Below the pieces are notes generated by a model that did no database searches, was not told the DNA's origin, and saw nothing but the letters and a program-made list of their open reading frames with translations. This document shows, one piece after another, positions 1 through 11,833 of a stretch of 64,000 bases of DNA. A program made the translations under genes and the position numbers. The first letter of the stretch is position 1, and every line of letters begins with the position of its first letter. The stretch comes from Rhodoligotrophos defluvii (GTDB lineage: Bacteria; Pseudomonadota; Alphaproteobacteria; Rhizobiales; Im1): NCBI RefSeq assembly GCF_005281615.1, contig NZ_SZZM01000001.1, forward strand, positions 1,043,001 to 1,107,000, read 5' to 3'.

Positions 1-189
1 GTTCTGCTGAACGGTCTCGTCGTCGTGAAAGACGTTGCGGAGATAGCTCACATAGTCCGGCGCATTGAACTCGACCAGCGCCGCCGCCTTTACCGCCTTG
101 AGGATTTCCGGATCGACCTTGCTGGCATCGAACGCGCCCCAGTTGATCCGGTCCAAGGTCCACCGCATGGTTCCATGGCCGCCATGCAT
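1..189 (-). CDS. Ferritin-like domain protein, N-terminal part only
   Basis: The reading frame runs off the left edge of the window, leaving about 63 N-terminal residues. After a short leader the protein reads MRWTLDRINWGAFDASKVD, then a helix rich in A, L and V (AALVEFNAPDYVSYLRNVF). This resembles the start of a family of ferritin-like di-iron helical proteins seen in alphaproteobacteria, where the Glu in VEFN would be an early metal ligand. I chose the ATG at 187-189 because GGAGGTG (minus strand, about 196-202) lies 7-8 bases upstream; an in-frame ATG at 166-168 has a poorer ribosome site. The gene follows atpC on the same strand, with a hairpin and a possible own promoter between. The family call is from memory of the N-terminus and is moderate. 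Confidence 0.5.
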   Translation of the reverse strand, partial: MHGGHGTMRWTLDRINWGAFDASKVDPEILKAVKAAALVEFNAPDYVSYLRNVFHDDETVQQN

Positions 190-212
190 GGCAAAGCACC
201 TCCACGCCCGCA

Positions 213-238
213 GATGCCGCAAGGCAAAGCGCGGCATC
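213..238 (-). terminator. Perfect 8-bp hairpin between atpC and the ferritin-like gene
   Basis: GATGCCGC (213-220) and GCGGCATC (231-238) form a perfect 8-base-pair stem with a 10-base loop, 28 bases after the atpC stop. There is no T-run after the stem in the direction of transcription, so it is a weak candidate for an intrinsic terminator. It may instead stabilise or process the 3' end of the atp message. Confidence 0.35.
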
Positions 239-264
239 CGACCCCGCGATTCGTGAACGAGCTT

Positions 265-294
265 ATTATACCGGAGCCGTCAGCGCAGCTTCCA
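265..294 (-). promoter_or_regulatory. Possible promoter for the ferritin-like gene inside the end of atpC
   Basis: On the minus strand a perfect TATAAT (265-270) overlaps the atpC stop codon. An imperfect -35 element, TGGAAG (289-294), lies 18 bases upstream. Initiation would fall near base 258, giving a leader of about 70 bases before the ferritin-like start. The -35 is poor, so this is a candidate only. Confidence 0.3.
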
Positions 295-676
295 CTTGCC
301 GCAGATGATCAAGCGTCTCTTGTGCCTTGCGCCGCTTCTCGTCATCGGTGGCATCAGCCACGTCTTCCTCGGCATCTTTGATGCGTTGGGCGAAGGAGGC
401 CCGATCCAGCTCGGCCAGCGGGATCGCCTCCTCGGCGAGCACCGTCAAACCCTGTGGGTTGACCTCCGCGAAGCCGCCGCGCACGAAGATACGATCCTCT
501 GACCCGCCCTCCCGGCGCACCGCCAACAGGCCCGGCTTCAGCGTGGTGATCAGCGGCGCATGGCGCACGAGCACGGTCATCTCGCCCTCGCCGCCGGGAA
601 TGGTTACCTGCTCGACATCACCGGAGAACAGGAGGCGCTCCGGCGATACGAGTTCGAAGTGAAGCAGCTCAGCCAT
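266..676 (-). CDS. atpC: F1 ATP synthase epsilon subunit
   Basis: Epsilon subunit of the F1 central stalk, linking gamma rotation to the c-ring and able to inhibit ATP hydrolysis. The 136-residue protein opens [20 protein letters not shown] and contains the [11 protein letters not shown] segment of the N-terminal beta-sandwich (about residues 1-85), followed by a short helical C-terminal part ending in the helix [19 protein letters not shown]. Length is normal for alphaproteobacteria. It is the last gene of atpHAGDC, 43 bases after atpD, and is presumably co-transcribed with it. Confidence 0.97.
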   Translation of the reverse strand: MAELLHFELVSPERLLFSGDVEQVTIPGGEGEMTVLVRHAPLITTLKPGLLAVRREGGSEDRIFVRGGFAEVNPQGLTVLAEEAIPLAELDRASFAQRIKDAEEDVADATDDEKRRKAQETLDHLRQVEAALTAPV

Positions 677-719
677 GAAGTGGCGACCCCTTGCGAAAAC
701 GCTCTAGATTGCGTTGGCC

Positions 720-2219
<1,500 letters not shown>

Positions 2220-2275
2220 TCAATCCCTGCTTGATCCAGTGTCGCACGCGGAAGCTGCCGGCCCATGCGGCCGCG

Positions 2276-3169
2276 TCACACAGCCTCGGCGCCCGAGATG
2301 ATTTCGATAAGCTCCTTGGTGATCATCGCCTGACGGGTGCGGTTGTAGTTCAGCGTCAGCTTGTCGATCATTTCGCCGGCGTTGCGGGTGGCCGCATCCA
2401 TCGCCGACATGCGCGCGCCCTGCTCGCCCGCAGCATTCTCGAGCAGCGCCCGGAAGATCTGAACCGAGACGTTGCGCGGCAGGAGCTCGTCCAGGATCTC
2501 GGTTTCCTCGGGCTCGTATTCATAGATCGCCCCGCCGAGATCGAGCTTCGGCGCATCGGCGGCGGCCACGGCATCAATCCGCGCCGGGATCAGCTGCACC
2601 GCCGTCGGCTTCTGCGTCATCACGTTCTTGAAGTTCGAATAGAACAGGGTCGCGACGTCGAATTCGCCCGCGTCGAACATCTCGAACACCTTGCGGCTGA
2701 CGAGCTGGGCCTCGCCGAACCCGATGCGGCGGACACTGCGGAACTCGATCGTATCGAGGATCTGCTGGCCAAGGGTGCGGCGCAACGCATCGCGCCCCTT
2801 GCGGCCGACGCAGAGGATCTTGACTGTCTTGCCCTGATTGATCAGCTGAAAGGCATGGTCGCGGGCGAGCTTGGCGATATTGGAGTTGAACCCGCCGCAC
2901 AGGCCGCGCTCCGCGGTCATCACGATCAGCAGATGCACCTGGTCGCGGCCGGTTCCGGTCAGCAACCGTGGCGCGGCACCATCGGCATTGATACCGCTGG
3001 CCAGGTTCGCCAGGACCGCCTCCATCCGCTCGGCATAGGGCCGCGCCGCCTCGGCTGCCTCCTGCGCCCGGCGCAGCTTGGCGGCGGCGACCATCTGCAT
3101 CGCCTTGGTGATCTTCTGCGTCGAGCGGACGCTGGAGATCCGGTTTCTGAGGTCCTTCAAGCTCGGCAT
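2276..3169 (-). CDS. atpG: F1 ATP synthase gamma subunit
   Basis: Gamma subunit, the rotor shaft of F1. The conserved N-terminal helix [20 protein letters not shown] and the C-terminal helix with [20 protein letters not shown] are both present; together these form the coiled coil inside the alpha3beta3 ring. The central Rossmann-like part contains [14 protein letters not shown]. Length of 297 residues is typical. It lies between atpA (53 bases upstream) and atpD. Confidence 0.97.
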   Translation of the reverse strand: MPSLKDLRNRISSVRSTQKITKAMQMVAAAKLRRAQEAAEAARPYAERMEAVLANLASGINADGAAPRLLTGTGRDQVHLLIVMTAERGLCGGFNSNIAKLARDHAFQLINQGKTVKILCVGRKGRDALRRTLGQQILDTIEFRSVRRIGFGEAQLVSRKVFEMFDAGEFDVATLFYSNFKNVMTQKPTAVQLIPARIDAVAAADAPKLDLGGAIYEYEPEETEILDELLPRNVSVQIFRALLENAAGEQGARMSAMDAATRNAGEMIDKLTLNYNRTRQAMITKELIEIISGAEAV

Positions 3170-3222
3170 TCAGCCGCTTTCCTCTGCTCGGTCTTCAACA
3201 GGATCGCTAACCCGCGTCAGGC

Positions 3223-5333
<2,111 letters not shown>

Positions 5334-5552
5334 AAAACTCCGGCTGGATCGCGCATTCTCATTAGCACGAAGCCAACGGATTGATTTAGCGAGATAAATT
5401 CAGTGAGGAACAGGCGAGTAGCTGAGCGTTCCCCCTAAACGGGCTCCATCTAACACAGGAAGATGGCGCTGGCAACGCGGCGGAGGCGCCTGATTGTCGC
5501 AAAATATGGCCGCCGCGCGCAAAAGCGGCCGGCGCAGCAGCGCAGAGGCGGC

Positions 5553-7769
5553 TCAAAGGAAGCTATACGGATCAATATCGATGTCGATCCGCAGCGACCC
5601 GCGGGGCTGAATCCCATTCAGCCATGCGGCAATAAACCCCTGAATGTTGAAGTCGCGCTCCGCCTGCACCAGCAACCGGAAACGGTAGCGGCCGCGGATG
5701 AGGGCGATCGGGGCGGGCGAGGGTCCGAACACCTGGCCGCCTTTGGCAGCAGGAACGCGTCGGCCGAGCTCCCGGGCGAACCGCTCGGTCTCGAGCTGGT
5801 CGCGGCCCGAAATGATCAAGGCGGCGAGGCGGCCATATGGCGGCATCTTCGCCTGCTCGCGCTGCCGCTTCTCCTGGGCGAGGAACGCGGCCTCGTCCCC
5901 CGAAGCCAGGGCCCGCATGAGCGGATGGTCGGGCATGTATGTCTGGATGAACGCGCGGCCCGGCAGGCTCTCGCGTCCGGCCCGCCCCGCCACCTGCGAC
6001 AGGAGTTGATAGGTGCGCTCGGCCGCCCGCGGGTCCGCATTGCCCAGCACCAGGTCCGCATCGATGACGCCCACCAGGGTGAGCCCAGGGAAATGATGGC
6101 CCTTGGCCACAAGCTGAGTGCCGATCACGATGTCGTAGCGCCGCTCTGCCACGTCCCGGAAGATCTCGCGCAGGAATGCCCCCCGCACCAGGTCGCTCGA
6201 CAGGAGGGCAATTCGGGCGCCGGGAAACCGCTCGGCCACCTCCTCCGCCAGGCGCTCGATGCCTGGCCCGCACGGCACAAGCGAGTTTTCTGCGTTGCAG
6301 GCCGGACAGACATGAGGCACCGGCGCCACATGGCCGCAATGATGGCATTGCAGCTGCCGCCGGAAGCGATGCTCCACCAGCCATGTCTCGCAGTTCGGGC
6401 ACTGCAGCCGATGGCCGCAGGCCCGGCACAGGGTCAGCGGCGCATAACCGCGCCGGTTGAGGAACAGAAGCGCCTGTTCGCCTTCCTGGAGCGTGCGTAC
6501 CACCTCGGCAACAAGCGGCTCGGATATCCACCGGCCGCGTTCCACCGGACTTGAACGCATGTCGATCAAGTCGATGCTGGGCAGCTGTGCATCGCCGTGG
6601 CGGGCCGAGAGCGTCACATGTCGATAACGGCCGCGATCCACGTTCACCAGCGACTCCAGTGACGGTGTCGCCGACGACAGGATCACCGGAAATTTGCCGA
6701 GCGAGCCATAGGCCACGGCCATGTCGCGCGCATGATAGGTGACCCCCTCCTCCTGCTTGAACGCGGCCTCGTGCTCTTCATCGACCACGATCAGGCCGAG
6801 CCGGTCGAACGGCAGGAACAGAGCTGAGCGCGCGCCGAGCACGATTTTCGCGGTGCCATTGGCCACGCCGCGCCACACCCGTTCGCGCTCGGTCGACTTC
6901 AGCGCGGAATGCCACTCGGCCGGAGCTGCGCCGAAACGATCCTTGAGCCGGCGGATGAAGCCCGCTGTCAGCGCGATCTCGGGCAGGAGCACCAGCACCT
7001 GCCGGTCGGCGGCCAGGGTTGCGGCAATAGCTTCGCAATAGACCTCCGTCTTGCCGGAGCCGGTCACGCCGTCCAGCAGGGTGACCGAGAAGGCCCGCTC
7101 CGCCACGGCGGCCCGCAAGGCCTGCGCAGCTTGCGCCTGCTCGTTCGACAGGCCGCGATGCGGCTGTATGTGGGGCACCTCGAACGGCCGGTCTGCCGGA
7201 AAATGGTGCGGCACGAGCGCCCCAGCCTCCACCAATCCGCGCACCACCGCGCTGGTGACCCCTGCCGCTTCCGCCAGCTCGCTCGCCCGCCAGATCAGTC
7301 CGTCCGAGGCGAGTTCCAGCACCCGCGCCCGCTGCGGTGTCAGCCGCTCCGGCTGGATCCCCGTCCAGCGATAGCCGGTCTGCATCCGCGGGTCGCCCAA
7401 GGCCGCCGGCACCCGCAGGCACATGCGCAGCACGAGGCCGGCAGGCACGAGGTTATAGGCCGCCACCCATTCGATGAACCGGCGCTGCAGGTCCTTGAGC
7501 GGCGGAGCGTCGTATTTCTCCCGCACCGGGCGCAGCTTGGGGCCGCTCGGCACCGCGCCGAGCCTGCGGGGCTCCGTCCAGACGATGCCGATCGTATCTC
7601 GGGGGCCGAGCGGCACCCGGACATAGTCGCCGGGACCGACGTCGAGATGCGGCGGCACCAGATAGGAGTAAGCACCGGGCAGCGCGAGCGGCAGCAGAAC
7701 ATCGACCACGCGCTGCGCGGCAGCCGTAGCGTCGCTCTCTTCGAATCGGTCCAGGGCCCGTGCAGGCAT
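5553..7769 (-). CDS. priA: Primosomal protein N' (replication restart helicase PriA)
   Basis: 3'-to-5' superfamily 2 DNA helicase that reloads the replisome at stalled forks. The N-terminal 3'-DNA-binding domain carries VVDVLLPLALPGAYSY. The P-loop GVTGSGKTEVY is at about residue 235 and the helicase motif VVDEEHEAAFKQ follows. Eight cysteines in CRAC..CPNC..CHHC..CPAC (about 450-490) form the two zinc sites unique to PriA. Length of about 738 is normal. I used the ATG at 7767-7769; a TTG three codons upstream is possible, and neither has a clear ribosome site. It is divergent from xerC across about 90 bases. Confidence 0.96.
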   Translation of the reverse strand: MPARALDRFEESDATAAAQRVVDVLLPLALPGAYSYLVPPHLDVGPGDYVRVPLGPRDTIGIVWTEPRRLGAVPSGPKLRPVREKYDAPPLKDLQRRFIEWVAAYNLVPAGLVLRMCLRVPAALGDPRMQTGYRWTGIQPERLTPQRARVLELASDGLIWRASELAEAAGVTSAVVRGLVEAGALVPHHFPADRPFEVPHIQPHRGLSNEQAQAAQALRAAVAERAFSVTLLDGVTGSGKTEVYCEAIAATLAADRQVLVLLPEIALTAGFIRRLKDRFGAAPAEWHSALKSTERERVWRGVANGTAKIVLGARSALFLPFDRLGLIVVDEEHEAAFKQEEGVTYHARDMAVAYGSLGKFPVILSSATPSLESLVNVDRGRYRHVTLSARHGDAQLPSIDLIDMRSSPVERGRWISEPLVAEVVRTLQEGEQALLFLNRRGYAPLTLCRACGHRLQCPNCETWLVEHRFRRQLQCHHCGHVAPVPHVCPACNAENSLVPCGPGIERLAEEVAERFPGARIALLSSDLVRGAFLREIFRDVAERRYDIVIGTQLVAKGHHFPGLTLVGVIDADLVLGNADPRAAERTYQLLSQVAGRAGRESLPGRAFIQTYMPDHPLMRALASGDEAAFLAQEKRQREQAKMPPYGRLAALIISGRDQLETERFARELGRRVPAAKGGQVFGPSPAPIALIRGRYRFRLLVQAERDFNIQGFIAAWLNGIQPRGSLRIDIDIDPYSFL

Positions 7770-7858
7770 GAGGCTCAAACTGATGGCAACACGCCGTTAA
7801 GGCAATCCGGTCATGGTGTGGCGACCGTCCGTTCTGCGCGACAAGTGGGGTTGCCGAA

Positions 7859-8812
7859 ATGCTAGCGCCAGCCGAGGCCATCATTGCTGCGCCCGATGCA
7901 GCACAGGAAGTCGCCGCCTGGTTCGCCTATGTCCAGGCTGAGAAACGCGCATCCCCCAAGACGCTGGAAGCCTACCGCCGCGATGTCAGGCAGTTCCTGG
8001 CCTTTCTCGCCCACCATCTCGGCGGACCTGCATCGCTCAAGGATCTCGCTGCCCTGCGGCCGGCCGATTTTCGCGCCTTCCTCGCCGCCCGGCGCCGGGA
8101 GGGTGTGGAAAGCCGCAGCCTTGCCCGGCAACTCTCCGCGATACGCGGTCTCTACCGCTTTATGGACCGCAAAAGCGTGCTGCACAATCCTGCGCTCGCG
8201 GCAATCCGCTCCCCGAAAATACCCCATGCCGTACCGAAGCCGCTGACCGCAGATGCCGCCAAGCGCCTGATATCGGACGAGGGAAGGCAGTATGACGAAA
8301 GCACCCCACCTTGGGTGAAAGCCCGGGATGTGGCCATCCTCACCCTGCTCTACGGCTGTGGCCTGCGCATCTCCGAAGCGCTCGCCCTCTCGCGCCGTGA
8401 GGCGCCGAAGCCGGGCCAGGACGTGCTGACCATCACCGGCAAAGGCAACAAGACCCGCATCGTACCGGTGCTGCCGGTGGTACAGATCGCCATTGCCGAA
8501 TACCTGTCGCTGTGCCCGTTCGCAGCCGTGCTGGATGGGCCGCTCTTCGTCGGCGTGAAGGGCGCGCGCCTCAACCCGCGCATCATCCAGCGCCTCATGG
8601 AACGGCTGCGCGGCGCCCTTGGCCTGCCGGAGACGGCCACCCCCCATGCCCTGCGGCATTCCTTTGCCACGCATCTCCTGAGCGCCGGGGCCGATCTGCG
8701 CTCCATCCAAGAGCTGCTCGGGCACGCGAGCCTGTCGACGACCCAGGTCTATACGGAGGTCGATCGCGCCCACCTGCTCAAGCAGTACCAGGCAGCGCAT
8801 CCGCGCGCCTGA
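7859..8812 (+). CDS. xerC: Tyrosine recombinase XerC
   Basis: Site-specific recombinase that resolves chromosome dimers at dif with XerD. The N-terminal core-binding SAM-like domain covers about residues 15-105, the catalytic domain 125-317. All catalytic residues are visible: R170 (GCGLRISEAL), K195 (GKGNKTR), H263 and R266 (HALRHSFATHLL), H289 (LGHASLSTTQ) and the nucleophile Y298. Length of 317 residues is normal and no mobile-element context surrounds it, so this is the housekeeping XerC rather than a phage integrase. Confidence 0.93.
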   Translation: MLAPAEAIIAAPDAAQEVAAWFAYVQAEKRASPKTLEAYRRDVRQFLAFLAHHLGGPASLKDLAALRPADFRAFLAARRREGVESRSLARQLSAIRGLYRFMDRKSVLHNPALAAIRSPKIPHAVPKPLTADAAKRLISDEGRQYDESTPPWVKARDVAILTLLYGCGLRISEALALSRREAPKPGQDVLTITGKGNKTRIVPVLPVVQIAIAEYLSLCPFAAVLDGPLFVGVKGARLNPRIIQRLMERLRGALGLPETATPHALRHSFATHLLSAGADLRSIQELLGHASLSTTQVYTEVDRAHLLKQYQAAHPRA

Positions 8813-8845
8813 GCGTCGCCTCGCGCAACCGTGAAGCCCATCGCT

Positions 8846-8875
8846 TTGTTCATCCCCATGTGTCCGTGCTAGTCT
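8846..8875 (+). promoter_or_regulatory. Possible sigma-70-type promoter for the small secreted protein
   Basis: TTGTTC (8846-8851) and TAGTCT (8870-8875) are separated by 18 bases and lie 30 bases before the small ORF. A perfect 6-bp hairpin, GTCTGG/CCAGAC (8872-8877 and 8884-8889), overlaps the -10 and start region. Both elements only partly match consensus. Confidence 0.3.
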
Positions 8876-8905
8876 GGGCGTGTCCAGACGATATGGAGAG
8901 ACGCA

Positions 8906-9070
8906 ATGAAAGCGAGCATCCTCACCCTGGCACTAGCCGTGTCGGCCGTTGCTTTCGCGGCCGGCGCTCAGGCTTGTACATACAAGAGCGTACAGACCAC
9001 ATCCGCACCGATGACGGTCGCCGAGGTGCCGCCGGCCGCCCCTGCGCCGGCCCCCTCGACCAAGCAATAG
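8906..9070 (+). CDS. Small secreted Pro/Ala-rich protein, 54 residues, unknown
   Basis: A complete small gene with GGAGAG (8895-8900) five bases before its ATG and a strong hairpin after its stop. The protein starts MKASILTLALAVSAVAFAAG, a classic signal peptide with likely cleavage after AGA-QA. A short mature part of about 30 residues follows, beginning ACTYKS and ending in a low-complexity P/A segment (PPAAPAPAPSTKQ). The single Cys sits just after the presumed cleavage site but not in a convincing lipobox. I do not recognise a family. Its own candidate promoter and terminator support a real monocistronic gene. Confidence 0.6.
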   Translation: MKASILTLALAVSAVAFAAGAQACTYKSVQTTSAPMTVAEVPPAAPAPAPSTKQ

Positions 9071-9094
9071 CAAAAAGAGACGACATGCAGCCTC

Positions 9095-9127
9095 GAGCCG
9101 GTCATGCCTTGCCATGATCGGCTCTTT
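9095..9127 (+). terminator. Intrinsic terminator after the small secreted gene
   Basis: GAGCCGGTCATG (9095-9106) pairs with CATGATCGGCTC (9113-9124) in a 12-base-pair stem with one G-T wobble and a 6-base loop, followed by TTT. It sits 24 bases after the small ORF. The symmetric stem could also serve the convergent ExoD-family gene ending at 9151. Confidence 0.65.
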
Positions 9128-9150
9128 CGTGTCGGCCGCCGGCCGAGAGA

Positions 9151-9810
9151 TCAAGCGAAAGCCTTTGCCAGAATGAACAGCGCGCTCTTGATCAGCGCGT
9201 AAAGAACACCCCAGACCAGCGCCACGGCGCCGACCGCCGTCCCCAGGCCGATCAGGGTCCACACCCCATCCCGCTCGAGAATCCCGAGCGACAACAGGCA
9301 GATCGCCAGGGCGGGCAGCATGTTGCCCAGCGGGATCGGCAGGAACAGGATGATGGTCAGCAAGAAGCACACCGCGCCGATAAAATACTCCGCCGGCGGG
9401 TGAGCGAACAGGCCCAACCTGGGGCGAAGCAGGCGCTCGGCCTTGGCGAGCCAAGGAGAAGCCCGCGTGATGAGGGCCGCGAAGTCGCTGCGCGCCATCG
9501 AGCGTTTGGTGATGACCTTCGGCAGCCACGGACGCAAGCCCAGCATGAGCTGAGCGGCAAGGAAGATCAGGGGAACACCGAGCACCGACGATGTACCAGG
9601 CGGCGTGGGTATCACGTTCGGTAGCGCGAAAATGAACAAGAGGGCGGCGAGCGCCCTGTCGTGCATGGCCGTCAGCAGGTCGCCGACCGAGATGCGCTCG
9701 CGGCTGTGGTCCGCGGCGATGTCGCTGAGAACCTCGGAAAGCTTGCGGCCCTCCTTCGGCGCGGCCCTTGAGCCAAGAAAAGCGCTGGTGGTCGGATCGT
9801 CAGAGGCCAT
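9151..9810 (-). CDS. ExoD-family membrane protein (copy 1)
   Basis: 219-residue inner-membrane protein of the ExoD family, linked in rhizobia to exopolysaccharide production and alkali tolerance; its molecular role is not established. An N-terminal cytoplasmic part (about 1-55) with ERISVGDLLTAMHDRALAAL is followed by LLFIFALPNVIPTPPGTSSV and at least four hydrophobic segments, with LFLPIPLGNMLPALAICLLS being highly characteristic. The start ATG at 9808-9810 has AGGT upstream. It is divergent from a second family member across a long gap. Confidence 0.85.
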   Translation of the reverse strand: MASDDPTTSAFLGSRAAPKEGRKLSEVLSDIAADHSRERISVGDLLTAMHDRALAALLFIFALPNVIPTPPGTSSVLGVPLIFLAAQLMLGLRPWLPKVITKRSMARSDFAALITRASPWLAKAERLLRPRLGLFAHPPAEYFIGAVCFLLTIILFLPIPLGNMLPALAICLLSLGILERDGVWTLIGLGTAVGAVALVWGVLYALIKSALFILAKAFA

Positions 9811-10274
9811 GCAACCTGCACAATGTGGACGGGGTTACTGTTGCGGGCCGGCGAGGCTGCGGCACACCGGGTCTTTGGAACATCGCATCAGAAGGGTTGC
9901 CGATGCCCAAACGGCAGTGCTTTGGCACACCGCCACCAGGAAAGATAGCTTGTCCGAAAGATTACCCACCATCCCGAGCTTTGTCTGACGAGCCGCCTTG
10001 ACGTAAGCCGCATGCGATCACGGCGCAGACAGTTTCCGTCCCATGTGGGATGACATGCTACGGTGCGCAACCCGGTTGAGGCGACCAGCATTCCATCTCC
10101 TCGTTTGGGGCAGCATGCCCTACGAACCATTCCCGCGAGCATCTTACGGTCATAGGTCTCAATTCCGACGCCACCCGCGGGACGATTGATGATGCCCGAT
10201 ATCTGCAACCGAGGATACTCGCGATTTTGAGAGGCCTTAGCATTTCACTACGAAAGCTTCACAACGGAGCGCAA
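9811..10274. other. 464-bp gene-free divergent region between the two exoD-like genes
   Basis: Upstream of both ExoD-family genes and therefore expected to hold both promoters. I could not recognise a convincing promoter, operator, RNA or conserved ORF in it. Minus-strand open frames exist (for example 9888-10208) but their translations look random. The length is unusual for this compact window. Confidence 0.5.
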
Positions 10275-10874
10275 ATGGAAGGCAACCCGCCGAAAATCTC
10301 AGAACTCCTAAGCAGCCTTGTTCAGCGCGCCAAGGGCGAGAAGATCACGGTGGGCGACATGCTGGACCCGGTCCGCAGCCGCGCTCACGGCCTCGGCCTT
10401 TTCCTGTTCGCGCTACCCGAAGCCCTGCCCCTCCCGGTGGCCGGCGTGTCGGCCATCCTCGCCATACCTCTCGTGCTGATTTCCGGACACCTGGTGATCT
10501 TCGGGTCGCAGCGCGGACTGCCGCCTGGAATTCTCCGCCGCAAGATGCCGAGCCGCCTGCTGCGCATGGCCGTTGCCAAGGCCATCCCCATTCTGGAGCG
10601 TATCGAGAAGATTTCGCGCCCGCGCTGGCTGGCATGGACCAGCATGGAAAGGGTGCTCGGGCTCTTCTGCCTGGCCCTGGCCATCATCATCGCTTTGCCC
10701 ATACCCTTCGGCAATCTGCCGCCGGCCGTATGCCTCGCCACCATCGCCTTCGGCATGTTGCAGCGAGACGGCTTGCTGGTCGCTGCGGGGCTGATCGGGT
10801 CAATCCTGCTGTTTGGCGGTCTCGTCGCGCTGGGCGACTTCCTGCTCCAGTTGTATCACCGCGTAACGGGCTGA
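10275..10874 (+). CDS. ExoD-family membrane protein (copy 2)
   Basis: A 199-residue paralogue of the divergent gene. It shares the plan GEKITVGDMLDPVRSRAHGL, then LFLFALPEALPLPVAGVSA, and the C-terminal ALPIPFGNLPPAVCLATIAF, but is clearly diverged. The ATG at 10275 has GGAG five bases upstream and matches where the family begins; an in-frame ATG at 10227 would add 16 unrelated residues. Four or more transmembrane segments are visible. Function as for copy 1: inner membrane, probably envelope or exopolysaccharide related. Confidence 0.83.
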   Translation: MEGNPPKISELLSSLVQRAKGEKITVGDMLDPVRSRAHGLGLFLFALPEALPLPVAGVSAILAIPLVLISGHLVIFGSQRGLPPGILRRKMPSRLLRMAVAKAIPILERIEKISRPRWLAWTSMERVLGLFCLALAIIIALPIPFGNLPPAVCLATIAFGMLQRDGLLVAAGLIGSILLFGGLVALGDFLLQLYHRVTG

Positions 10875-10899
10875 GCATCCGCCTGGTGGCTGTTCGGCC

Positions 10900-10935
10900 T
10901 TGCCTTATGTCTATACGTCTGGCATTCTCGACATA
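10900..10935 (+). promoter_or_regulatory. Possible arsR promoter and operator, leaderless start
   Basis: TTGCCT (10900-10905) and CATTCT (10923-10928) are spaced by 17 bases, which would place the transcript start almost exactly on the A of the arsR ATG at 10935. No Shine-Dalgarno sequence precedes that ATG. ATGTC (10907-10911) and GACAT (10930-10934) form an inverted repeat that spans the spacer and -10, a natural place for ArsR to bind. Confidence 0.35.
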
Positions 10936-11306
10936 TGGACACAGAACATGCCATCACCGCCTTTGCCGCCCTGGCGCAGCCCACCCGGCTTGAAGTCTTT
11001 CGCCTGCTGGTGGCACGGGAGCCGACCGGTATGCCAGCCGGCGAAATCGCTCGCCGGCTTTCGGTGCCGCACAATACCATGTCGACCCATCTTGCCATCC
11101 TCGCCCGGGCGGGCCTCGTCGAAGCGCACCGCCAGAGCCGGTCGATCATCTATCGCGCCCGCCTTGATGTCGTGCAGAAGCTCATAGCCTATCTCGTGAA
11201 CGATTGCTGCGGCGGCCGTCCCGAGGTGTGCAGACCGCTCGTCGCCGCCCTCGCCCCGTGCTGTCCAGCGGAGGAACCAGGCCGAAGGGAGCTTGCCCAT
11301 GAGTAA
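10935..11306 (+). CDS. arsR: Arsenic-responsive repressor, ArsR family
   Basis: A 123-residue winged-helix repressor that should release DNA on binding As(III). The helix-turn-helix region is about residues 35-65 (EIARRLSVPHNTMSTHLAIL). The classical ELCVCD metal site of plasmid ArsR is absent. Instead Cys91, Cys92 and Cys99 (NDCCGGRPEVC) closely match the C-terminal three-cysteine As(III) site of the Acidithiobacillus ferrooxidans ArsR type. More cysteines follow (ALAPCCPAEE). It is first in an arsR-arsC-acr3 operon and overlaps arsC by 8 bases. Confidence 0.9.
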   Translation: MDTEHAITAFAALAQPTRLEVFRLLVAREPTGMPAGEIARRLSVPHNTMSTHLAILARAGLVEAHRQSRSIIYRARLDVVQKLIAYLVNDCCGGRPEVCRPLVAALAPCCPAEEPGRRELAHE

Positions 11307-11826
11307 ACCTGTCTACAACGTGTTGTTCCTGTGCACCGGGAACTCCGCCCGCTCCATATTGGCCGAGAGCATCCTGAACAAGGACGGCGCCGGCAAGTTC
11401 CGCGCCTATTCTGCAGGCAGCATACCGAAGGGCGAAATCAATCCGCTCGCGTTGCAAGTGCTGACCGATCTGGGCTATCCCACCGAGGGCCTGCGCTCCA
11501 AATCGTGGGATGAGTTTGCAGCGCCAGGCGCTCCAGCCATGGATTTCGTTTTCACGGTCTGCGACAACGCGGCCGGAGAGGTTTGCCCGATCTGGCCGGG
11601 TCAGCCCATGACGGCCCATTGGGGCATCGAAGATCCGGCCGCCGTCGAGGGAACGGAGATCCAGAGGAAAGCAGCCTTTCTGGCTGCACTCCGCTATCTG
11701 AAGAATCGCATTGCGACCTTCACGGCGCTGCCGATCGCCAGCCTCGACCGGCTGGCACTCACCGCCAAGCTGCGGGAGATCGGCCGGGGCGAGGGTTCGA
11801 CGTCCAAACAGCCAAGCGCTGCGTGA
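11299..11826 (+). CDS. arsC: Arsenate reductase, low-molecular-weight phosphatase type
   Basis: Reduces As(V) to As(III) in the cytoplasm, probably with thioredoxin. The P-loop LCTGNSARS carries the nucleophilic Cys and the CX5R arginine. The resolving cysteines sit in VCDNAAGEVCPIWPG, and HWGIEDPAA supplies the catalytic Asp loop. It has 175 residues. The ATG at 11299 overlaps the end of arsR and has GAAGGGAG upstream; a TTG two codons earlier is less likely. Confidence 0.92.
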   Translation: MSKPVYNVLFLCTGNSARSILAESILNKDGAGKFRAYSAGSIPKGEINPLALQVLTDLGYPTEGLRSKSWDEFAAPGAPAMDFVFTVCDNAAGEVCPIWPGQPMTAHWGIEDPAAVEGTEIQRKAAFLAALRYLKNRIATFTALPIASLDRLALTAKLREIGRGEGSTSKQPSAA

Positions 11827-11833
11827 AGGAACC

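Noticed and set aside
5407-5430. GGAAC followed 15 bases later by CGTT, resembling an EcfG promoter
   Set aside because: It points to the plus strand, where no gene follows; the flanking genes are on the minus strand, and the spacer is short.
7859-8812. Tyrosine recombinase as evidence of an integrated element
   Set aside because: Complete XerC-type protein in housekeeping context, with no attachment repeats, phage genes or nearby tRNA.
9888-10208. 106-residue minus-strand ORF in the exoD spacer
   Set aside because: Trp/Arg/Cys-rich random-looking translation and no recognisable family.
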